Assembly (NCBI GenBank): GCA_946482045.1
Contig: CAMLPZ010000154.1
Span: 1 to 9,829, forward strand
DNA from: an uncultured Asticcacaulis sp.
Lineage (GTDB): Bacteria; Pseudomonadota; Alphaproteobacteria; Caulobacterales; Caulobacteraceae
DNA: 9,829 nt
Reading direction: 5' to 3'
Shown: piece after piece, positions 1-4,870 of the stretch
Layout: the number at the start of each line of letters is the position of its first letter
How positions within the stretch are numbered: position 1 is the stretch's first letter
The notes under the pieces: generated by a model
Seen by the model: only the letters and a program-made list of their open reading frames with translations
The model's database searches: none
Told to the model about the DNA's origin: nothing
Position numbers and translations under genes: made by a program

Positions 1-6
1 GGAATA

Positions 7-98
7 ACCACGAACCACACGAACAGACACGAACATCGCGCAGCACCCCGCCGGTGACACCGCACGAACCGTTCGTGTCCGTTCGTGTGGTTCGTGGT
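7..98. repeat. Long inverted repeat behind the AraC-family gene
   Basis: Arms at 7-34 and 71-98 are inverted complements over 28 bases with one mismatch (A25 against C80), separated by 36 bases. Each arm is built from the short unit ACGAAC (at 10-15, 19-24 and 29-34 in the left arm). A second, competing hairpin, CACGAAC (63-69) with GTTCGTG (71-77) around a single base, lies at the inner edge of the right arm. The element starts only 7 bases beyond the stop codon of the minus-strand regulator, so it could end that transcript, although no T-run follows. The ACGAAC-rich sequence looks like a dispersed intergenic palindrome rather than a one-off terminator; that is inference. Confidence 0.75.
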
Positions 99-104
99 AG
101 AAGC

Positions 105-1073
105 CTACCCCCTTCCAGCCCTTACATCCCCCGGCGCGGCGTCAAAGCGCCGCCGGAACGCGCGATAAAAGGCCGACACGTCCGAAAAACCACAGGCAAA
201 ACCGATATTGGCTACCGACACGCCGTCGAACGCCGGGTCCAGCAACAGCGCCTTCGCCCGCTCGGAGCGGAAATCACCCAATACGTGTGAAAAGGTCGTG
301 CCGGCGCCTTGCAGCACATGCTGCACCATCCGCTCGGAAATGCCCAGTTCGGCGCCGACCCGCGCCGCCGTCAGGTCCTCCGACCGGCAGTCGCGGCGCA
401 TGATCCGCCGCACGAGCGCCAGCCGCGTCTCCGCCGCTCCACCCGCCAGACCTTCGTCCCGGCTGCTGGCCGCCCCGAACCCCACCCCGATCAGATAGGC
501 CAGGTGCGCCGCCGACGCCGCGGCGAACCCCGCATCAGGCAAGGGCTGGTCGCACAGCAGTTTGGCATAGGGCGCCAGGAACCGCAGGGCCGAAACCTGG
601 GCGTCGACCGACCGGCCCGCCAGGTCCTCCGGCAGCACGCCCCAGCCGTCCGTCCAGCGGCGCGGCAGGGTAATCCCCAAAAGGGTTGCTCCCTGTTCCA
701 CATCGAAGCGCAAGGAGGCGTTGTGGACGCTGACCGTCGCCGCTCCGGGCGCAAGCACATAGTCGCGGCCCATCTGGCGCCCCACGATCGGCGCCGTGCC
801 TAAGTTCATCTGAATAAACAGTGCGTCATCGTCGTGGCGGGCGATGTGGGCGGCCGTCCGTTCGCAGGTAATGCTCATCCCCGACATTACGCCGACGACG
901 ATGTCCGGACTGGCCGACAGCCTCAGCCGCCCGGCGTCGCGCACCTCGCCCTTGGCGTACATGTCGCACAGGCTGCCGACCACGCCTTCCAGCCGTTCGT
1001 GCACGCGGCGCACCTTCTGGGCCGCGCTCAGCTCCGCGAGATCATCGGTGATGACTTCGATGGTTTGCAGCAT
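105..1073 (-). CDS. AraC-family transcriptional regulator
   Basis: A 322-residue protein with the standard one-component AraC layout. Residues about 60-140 look like an AraC_binding_2-type ligand or dimerisation domain, with the characteristic stretch GRDYVLAPGAATV (102-114). Residues about 220-320 hold the two DNA-binding helix-turn-helix motifs: HTH1 at 234-258 (LTAARVGAELGIS) and HTH2 at 285-318 (VSVANIGFACGFSDVSAFYRAFRRRF). The signature GFxCGFSDxSxFYRAFRRRF is clear and places the family firmly. The start is set by GGGAGG on the minus strand (1078-1083), 4 bases before the ATG. It is transcribed away from the serine hydrolase gene at 1505, and the pair share an intergenic region with a perfect dyad at 1127-1149. 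It may control that neighbour or itself; the sequence does not reveal the effector. Confidence 0.93.
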   Translation of the reverse strand: MLQTIEVITDDLAELSAAQKVRRVHERLEGVVGSLCDMYAKGEVRDAGRLRLSASPDIVVGVMSGMSITCERTAAHIARHDDDALFIQMNLGTAPIVGRQMGRDYVLAPGAATVSVHNASLRFDVEQGATLLGITLPRRWTDGWGVLPEDLAGRSVDAQVSALRFLAPYAKLLCDQPLPDAGFAAASAAHLAYLIGVGFGAASSRDEGLAGGAAETRLALVRRIMRRDCRSEDLTAARVGAELGISERMVQHVLQGAGTTFSHVLGDFRSERAKALLLDPAFDGVSVANIGFACGFSDVSAFYRAFRRRFDAAPGDVRAGRG

Positions 1074-1126
1074 ATCGCCTCCCGGTGGCGCATGCTTTCA
1101 GCTTACCATAAGGAAGGATATTGCAT

Positions 1127-1149
1127 AGGGCGCAATGCCATTGCGCCCT
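1127..1149. promoter_or_regulatory. Perfect 11-bp dyad, likely operator
   Basis: AGGGCGCAATG (1127-1137) is repeated in perfect inverted form at 1139-1149 around a single central base. No T-run follows on either strand, which speaks against a terminator. It lies 54-76 bp upstream of the AraC-family start codon, in the intergenic region shared with the hydrolase gene. It resembles the binding site of a symmetric dimer. AraC proteins usually bind direct half-sites, so a different regulator may be the reader. Confidence 0.5.
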
Positions 1150-1489
1150 GGTCATTGAATGCGGTGCAACAAAGGCCAGAATGGACGGCGGGCACTATAT
1201 TGGCCCGAGACGATTTTAAGCAGCATTCCACAAGGTGCTGGCGGCGGTGGCCGCGCGTTTTGGAGCATCCGTGGCCGTTCCAACCCGGCTCGCGGCCCTG
1301 CCCATCAGGCCAAACCACCGCCGCCCGCTCCACTGCGGCGCCCTCCCTGCGCGAGCCTGGCGGTCCTCTCTGCCGCCACATAACACAAAGTTAAATGGCC
1401 GGCCGCCCGGTCATGCTCTACCGTGGCGCAACGTGCGGAAACATCCGAATCGACGGCGGTAACGTCGTGACCGCGCCATAAAAATGATC
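1150..1489. other. Noncoding intergenic stretch, no gene recognised
   Basis: About 340 bases between the dyad and the ribosome-binding site of the hydrolase gene. Short open frames occur on both strands, but none combines a ribosome-binding site with recognisable protein sequence. One stretch (about 1223-1300, plus, frame GCA GCA TTC) reads as a plausible Ala/Val-rich peptide for roughly 25 codons. It follows an in-frame stop and loses its codon bias downstream, so it may be a decayed fragment. A small stem CGACG/CGTCG lies at 1451-1467. I see no convincing -35/-10 pair. Confidence 0.4.
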
Positions 1490-1500
1490 AGGAGAGGAGA
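1490..1500 (+). promoter_or_regulatory. Ribosome-binding site fixing the hydrolase start
   Basis: AGGAGAGGAGA lies just before ATG 1505. It falls downstream of an in-frame ATG at 1484, so it excludes that upstream codon and gives a start whose first residues form a signal peptide. Confidence 0.8.
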
Positions 1501-1504
1501 TAAG

Positions 1505-2782
1505 ATGAACCACCCCACCCGCCGCGCCCTATTGGCCGCGACGCTGGCCCTGCCCGCCATCACCCTGCCCGGTGTCGCCGTTTCGGCTGCCGGACCGCGC
1601 ATCGTCAACCGTGAGACGCTCGACCGCGTCCTGTCCGGCTTCGTCAAGGACGGCCGCGCGGCCGGGTGCTCGGCCCTGGTCTGGGAAAAGGGCCGCGAAG
1701 CCTATTTCGGCGCCTTCGGCCAGGCGAACCGCGAAACCGGCCGCCCCATGAAGCGCGACGCGATCGCCCAGATCTTCTCGATGACCAAACCGGTCACCGG
1801 CGTGGCGCTTATGACGCTCTTCGAAGAAGGCCGCTTTGCCCTCGAAGACCCGATCGCCAAGCATCTCCCTGAACTGGCGGACCTCAAGCTCTTTGCCGGA
1901 CTGGACGCGGACGGCAATATCCAGACGAAGGCGCCGGCGCGGCAACCGACCGTGATTGACTTCATGCGTCACACCTCGGGCTTCGCCAGCGGCGGCTCCG
2001 AGGGAAAGCTCGGCGCGCTTTACCGCGACGCCTCCGGCGACGGACCGGTCAAGAGTTTCGCCGATTACGTCAAGGCCATCGGCCAGGTGCCGCTGGAGCA
2101 CGAGCCCGGCACGGCGTGGCGCTATGCCGACGACGTCGAGATCCAGGCGGCGCTGGTCGAGCGCCTCACCGGCAAGCCGCTGATCGAGGTCTTTTCCGAG
2201 CGCATTTTCAAGCCGCTGAAGATGACCGACACCAGCTTTTTCGTGCCGGAAGCCAAGCGCGACCGTTTTGCCGCCATGTACAATCGCGACGATGCCGGCA
2301 AGCTGAACGCGGCCGGCGCCGCCTTTTCGGGCGACATTAACTTCAAACAGTGGGCGCGCACGCCCGGCAGCTATGCCCTGGCTTCGACGCTCGACGATTA
2401 CATGCGCTTTGCCCGGATGCTGCTGGGTGGGGGCGTTTTGGGCAGCACCCGTATCCTCAAGGCCGAGACAGTGCGCCTGATGGCGACCGACCATCTGCCG
2501 GCCGGCCTGACCGACAAGGCGTGGCTCGGCAACAAGGGACGCGTCGGCTTCGGGATCGACTTTGCCGTGCGGGTCGGGCCGCCCGAGGCCGACAGCGAGC
2601 CCTATGGCCACGTCGGCGAATTCTTCTGGGACGGGTTTGCGACGACGATCTTCTGGGTCGATCCGGCGAACGACCTGACCGCCGTCTTCTTCACGCAGGT
2701 GACGCCCTATCAGGACCCGATCCTCAAGGACCTGCGCGATGCCGTCTATGACGTGACCGCGCGCGGGCGAGCGAAAGCCTGA
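1505..2782 (+). CDS. Exported serine hydrolase, beta-lactamase family (class C/EstB-like)
   Basis: A 425-residue protein of the PF00144 serine beta-lactamase-like fold, a family that includes class C beta-lactamases, DD-peptidases and EstB-type esterases. Residues 1-28 form an export signal with a basic TRR and a hydrophobic core, ending near VSA-AG; the RR pair makes Tat export possible but the motif is incomplete. The catalytic Ser-x-x-Lys is SMTK (S92, K95), in the family context IFSMTKPVTGVAL. A YAD at Y207 occupies the Tyr motif position. HVGEFFWDG (369-377) stands where beta-lactamases have KTG, a replacement typical of esterase or amidase members. Lack of KTG argues against a true beta-lactamase. 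It probably acts in the periplasm; the substrate is unknown. It is divergent from the AraC-family gene, followed 6 bp later by an intrinsic terminator, and has a paralogue at 6731-7990. Confidence 0.92.
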   Translation: MNHPTRRALLAATLALPAITLPGVAVSAAGPRIVNRETLDRVLSGFVKDGRAAGCSALVWEKGREAYFGAFGQANRETGRPMKRDAIAQIFSMTKPVTGVALMTLFEEGRFALEDPIAKHLPELADLKLFAGLDADGNIQTKAPARQPTVIDFMRHTSGFASGGSEGKLGALYRDASGDGPVKSFADYVKAIGQVPLEHEPGTAWRYADDVEIQAALVERLTGKPLIEVFSERIFKPLKMTDTSFFVPEAKRDRFAAMYNRDDAGKLNAAGAAFSGDINFKQWARTPGSYALASTLDDYMRFARMLLGGGVLGSTRILKAETVRLMATDHLPAGLTDKAWLGNKGRVGFGIDFAVRVGPPEADSEPYGHVGEFFWDGFATTIFWVDPANDLTAVFFTQVTPYQDPILKDLRDAVYDVTARGRAKA

Positions 2783-2788
2783 ACAACA

Positions 2789-2816
2789 AAGGGCCGCCCG
2801 TGACGGGGCGGCCCTT
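2789..2816. terminator. Intrinsic terminator, probably bidirectional
   Basis: AAGGGCCGCCC (2789-2799) pairs perfectly with GGGCGGCCCTT (2806-2816), an 11-bp GC-rich stem with a 6-base loop. It starts 6 bases past the plus-strand hydrolase stop. Read on the minus strand it is followed by TTGTTGTTC, a better U-tract than on the plus strand, so it also suits the 24-codon unit at 2845-2919. Confidence 0.85.
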
Positions 2817-2844
2817 CCATTGTCTTGCAATGCACTCGGACAGC

Positions 2845-2919
2845 TCAGGCGAGCCGGCCTCCGGCGATGAAGGCCGTGCTCTTAAGACTTGCCGCGAGCG
2901 GCATTTGACAATGAGACAT
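2845..2919 (-). CDS. 24-residue small protein or leader peptide, unrecognised
   Basis: An ATG-started ORF of 24 codons ending in TGA. The peptide begins MSHCQMPLAASL and ends AGGRLA; it has one Cys, two basic residues and no clear membrane segment. I do not recognise the family. The support is contextual. An exceptional Shine-Dalgarno sequence (2921-2935) lies 7 bases before the ATG, counted from its AGGAGG core. A consensus TTGACA -35 box lies upstream at 2979-2984, and a strong terminator (2789-2816) follows. Together these define a roughly 165-nt transcript with nothing else to translate. Short stems within the ORF (TGCCG/CGGCA and GCCGG/CCGGC) suggest a structured RNA. It could be a free-standing small protein, a relic leader peptide whose operon was lost, or a small RNA with a translated segment. 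Confidence 0.55.
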   Translation of the reverse strand: MSHCQMPLAASLKSTAFIAGGRLA

Positions 2920-2920
2920 C

Positions 2921-2935
2921 GGACCACCTCCTTTC
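2921..2935 (-). promoter_or_regulatory. Extended Shine-Dalgarno sequence of the small ORF
   Basis: The minus-strand transcript reads GAAAGGAGGUGGUCC immediately before the start codon. Against the generic 16S 3' tail GGAUCACCUCCUUUC every one of the 15 positions can pair, with one G-U wobble at 2924. The AGGAGG core (2927-2932) is 7 bases from the ATG. Ordinary genes in this window use 4-7 bases of complementarity, so this site is unusual and decides the ATG over a GTG at 2927. Confidence 0.7.
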
Positions 2936-2956
2936 GCTTGTTGAACGTTAGCTAAG

Positions 2957-2984
2957 GATGTAGGCGCGCCGGTCGCAATGTCAA
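2957..2984 (-). promoter_or_regulatory. Candidate sigma70-type promoter for the small ORF
   Basis: On the minus strand, TTGACA (2984-2979) is a perfect -35 box, followed after 16 bases by TACATC (2962-2957), a weak -10 match. Transcription would begin near 2950 and leave a leader of about 30 bases before the ATG at 2919. Confidence 0.5.
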
Positions 2985-3057
2985 GACGCGCGTGCCCGCA
3001 CAGGTCAACGCTCTCCCCTGCGTCGGCGCATTTTTTAGAACCGCGCCGTCGCGGATG

Positions 3058-3082
3058 ATGATATGCCGCACCGCAATATCAT
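3058..3082 (+). promoter_or_regulatory. Inverted repeat in front of the transporter gene
   Basis: ATGATAT (3058-3064) and ATATCAT (3076-3082) form perfect 7-bp arms around 11 bases. The right arm ends 15 bases before ATG 3098 and just before alternative TTG 3083. It could be a repressor operator or a leader hairpin close to the weak ribosome-binding site. No specific regulator can be named. Confidence 0.4.
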
Positions 3083-3097
3083 TTGACGGACATGGCG

Positions 3098-4024
3098 ATG
3101 CGTAGCGGTACCAGTGCGACGACCCTGGGAATATTATGCGGCATGGGCGCGGGCGCGGTGTGGGGCCTGGTCTTCCTGGCGCCCGAACTGGCGCGCGCCT
3201 TCCATCCGCTGTGGCTGACGATCGGCCGCTACGCTGCCTATGGCGTGATCTCGGCCGTCCTGATCGCGCCGCGCTGGAACGCCCTGCGCGCGCACATATC
3301 GCGCAAGGAATGGCTGGCGCTCACCTGGCTGGCGCTCGCCGGCAACACCCTCTACTACATCCTCCTGTCGTCGGCCGTGCAGCTGGGCGGCATCGCCATG
3401 ACGTCCCTGGTCATCGGCTTCCTGCCCGTCCTCGTCACCCTGATCGGCAGCCGGGCACAGGGCGCCGTGCCGCTGGTGAAACTGGCGCCGTCCCTCGTCT
3501 TCTGCGTCGCGGGCGCGGCCTGCATCGGCTGGCAGGCCTTCGTCGGGCCGCAGCGTGGCGTGACCGGGCTGATCGGGCTCATCTGCGCGATCGGTGCGCT
3601 GATCTCGTGGACCCTTTACGCCGTCGGCAACCGGCACTGGCTCGAAAAACTCGACGCCGTGTCGGTCCAGGACTGGAACCTCCTGACCGGTGTGGTCACG
3701 GGCGCGCAGTCGCTGGTGCTCATCCCGTTCGGCCTCCTGCTCGCCCCGGGAGCCCACTCCGCACCCCAGTGGCTGCGATTTGCCGCCGTCTCCGTCGCCG
3801 TGGCAGTGCTGGCATCGATCGTCGGCAACGCCCTGTGGAACCGCGCGAGCCGCCTCCTGCCGCTGACCCTGGTCGGCCAGATGATCCTCTTCGAGACCCT
3901 GTTCGCGCTGATCTATGGCTTCGTCTGGGAACAGCGCTGGCCCACCGTGTCCGAAGCGCTTGCCTTCGTGCTGATCAGCTGCGGCGTAATATCGTGCATC
4001 TCGGTGCACAGGCGCCCGAGCTGA
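3098..4024 (+). CDS. DMT-superfamily EamA transporter
   Basis: A 308-residue inner-membrane protein with about ten hydrophobic segments (roughly 8-28, 37-58, 72-92, 97-117, 127-146, 156-178, 194-216, 226-246, 257-277 and 284-303) and two EamA repeats, the usual size and layout of drug/metabolite exporters. The first helix carries the common AVWGLVF motif, and the last repeat has the typical GQMILFETLFALIYGFVWEQRWP. Substrates in this family range from amino acids to purines and toxic compounds; none can be inferred here. Start choice is uncertain: ATG 3098 has ACGGA at a good 7-base distance, while ATG 3092 and TTG 3083 are in frame just upstream and poorly spaced. The gene stands alone, with a dyad in its leader. 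Confidence 0.9.
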   Translation: MRSGTSATTLGILCGMGAGAVWGLVFLAPELARAFHPLWLTIGRYAAYGVISAVLIAPRWNALRAHISRKEWLALTWLALAGNTLYYILLSSAVQLGGIAMTSLVIGFLPVLVTLIGSRAQGAVPLVKLAPSLVFCVAGAACIGWQAFVGPQRGVTGLIGLICAIGALISWTLYAVGNRHWLEKLDAVSVQDWNLLTGVVTGAQSLVLIPFGLLLAPGAHSAPQWLRFAAVSVAVAVLASIVGNALWNRASRLLPLTLVGQMILFETLFALIYGFVWEQRWPTVSEALAFVLISCGVISCISVHRRPS

Positions 4025-4065
4025 TCGAGACTCTCCCTGCGTGGCGCGCCTGTCCCAGGTTGGAA

Positions 4066-4079
4066 TTACGAAACCGTAA
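4066..4079 (+). promoter_or_regulatory. Short dyad TTACG-N4-CGTAA
   Basis: Five-base perfect arms around AAAC, 55 bp upstream of the GTG start at 4134. The size and symmetry fit a dimeric regulator site, but a repeat this short can arise by chance. Confidence 0.25.
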
Positions 4080-4092
4080 CTTGCCCGCATGT

Positions 4093-4114
4093 TGGCCATA
4101 TGGCGAGATGGCCA
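4093..4114 (+). promoter_or_regulatory. Leader hairpin before the membrane protein gene
   Basis: TGGCCAT (4093-4099) pairs with ATGGCCA (4108-4114) around an 8-base loop, ending 6 bases before the ribosome-binding site GGAGGGAG (4121-4128). It could modulate translation; no terminator-like T-run follows. Confidence 0.3.
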
Positions 4115-4133
4115 TCAGACGGAGGGAGCAACC

Positions 4134-4760
4134 GTGGACAATCAATCACATACACCCGGATACGCACGCGACACGGGCGGCGCCACTGCGGCCATTGCCG
4201 GAGCGCTATGCGTTATCGGCAGCGTCACCGTCGGCATCCAGTTGATGACCGCCATAGGCGCGGGCAGCCTGGTCGAAGCCGGGGGCGACCAGCGACTAAG
4301 CCAGCACGCCCCGCTTCTCAGCGCTGCGGAAATCCTGAAGTTTGGCTCCGCCGTCACCAGCGCCTGGGTCGTGGCCTCCGTCGATAATCGTTTCAAGGTC
4401 CTGCGGGGCAAGGGCAGCGGGCTTATGCTGGCATTGGGCATGCTGGCGGCGGCCCTGCTGGCGGCCTCCGCGGTCGCCGGCCTGGCGCCGTTGTGGCTCG
4501 GCATCGGCGATCCTGCCCAGATCACGCCGGTCGCGCATGGCCTGGGCCTGGCCTCGGCGGCCGCCAACGGCGTCTGGGCATTGATCGTCGCCGTGTCGGC
4601 ATGGCCGGGCAAGGTCCTGCCGCGCTGGCTCAGCATTGTGGGCGGACTGCTGGCCATCGCATCGCTGGCCGTCGTCGCCGTGCCGCCCGTGGGGTTGGTC
4701 ACGGCCGTTCTAGGCGTCATTTGGCTGACCGGGCTGGCCGTCACCTTCCTGCGCAAGTAA
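4134..4760 (+). CDS. Multi-pass membrane protein of unknown function (DUF4386-like?)
   Basis: A 208-residue hydrophobic protein. The GTG start is chosen because GGAGGGAG (4121-4128) lies at ideal distance; an in-frame ATG at 4089 has no ribosome-binding site and would add a polar, charged extension. Predicted helices lie at about 17-40, 93-120, 127-152, 158-180 and 183-204, with a weaker segment near 62-80. The last residues are basic (FLRK), consistent with an inside C-terminus. Gly/Ala-rich helices and the overall size recall DUF4386-type membrane proteins, but I see no diagnostic motif and give this only as a possibility. It lies 110 bp before the LOV kinase on the same strand; that gap contains a candidate promoter, so the two need not form an operon. 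Confidence 0.8.
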   Translation: MDNQSHTPGYARDTGGATAAIAGALCVIGSVTVGIQLMTAIGAGSLVEAGGDQRLSQHAPLLSAAEILKFGSAVTSAWVVASVDNRFKVLRGKGSGLMLALGMLAAALLAASAVAGLAPLWLGIGDPAQITPVAHGLGLASAAANGVWALIVAVSAWPGKVLPRWLSIVGGLLAIASLAVVAVPPVGLVTAVLGVIWLTGLAVTFLRK

Positions 4761-4810
4761 GCGGCGGCAACGACGTCAACCAACGCACAGGTTGTGCCGG
4801 AATACCGTCA

Positions 4811-4835
4811 AACCGATCATTTTTTTATAACCGAT
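4811..4835 (+). promoter_or_regulatory. AT-rich candidate promoter with AACCGAT direct repeats
   Basis: AACCGAT occurs at 4811-4817 and 4829-4835, 18 bases apart, flanking a run of seven T and a TATAAC (4826-4831) that could serve as a -10 box. No good -35 box is visible, so an activator or alternative sigma factor may be needed. A start near 4838 would favour GTG 4871 over ATG 4844 as the kinase start. Confidence 0.35.
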
Positions 4836-4870
4836 TTCTTATCATGCCGGTCTCCAACAGGGATTCAGGC

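Noticed and set aside
1223..1462. Possible small gene or gene remnant with an Ala/Val-rich start
   Set aside because: No ribosome-binding site, bias fades after about 25 codons and no family is recognisable; kept only as a remark on the intergenic region.
1438..1466. GGAAAC with a downstream GTAACG as an EcfG-type stress promoter
   Set aside because: The -35 departs from GGAAC and the -10 from CGTT, so the match is too weak to call.
1529..2830. Long minus-strand open frame (433 codons) opposite the first serine hydrolase
   Set aside because: It lies antisense to a gene with clear catalytic motifs; its Arg/Gly/His-rich translation matches nothing and follows from GC-rich codon bias.
2921..2935. 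Plus-strand 15-base match to the 3' end of 16S rRNA (14 of 15)
   Set aside because: Nothing further upstream resembles 16S rRNA, so it is not an rRNA fragment. It is better explained as the complement of a strong Shine-Dalgarno sequence on the minus strand.
3019..3036. Weak terminator-like TGCG/CGCA stem followed by six T
   Set aside because: Only a 4-bp stem, and no plus-strand gene lies upstream to be terminated after the strong terminator at 2789-2816.
3136..4245. Plus-strand 369-codon frame overlapping the transporter
   Set aside because: Its Arg/Pro/Ala-rich translation has no membrane segments or motifs and is frame-shifted relative to a clear ten-helix transporter.
4493..4870. Extension of the kinase frame upstream to 4493
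   Set aside because: It overlaps the membrane protein gene in another frame, has no ribosome-binding site and adds Arg-rich nonsense sequence.
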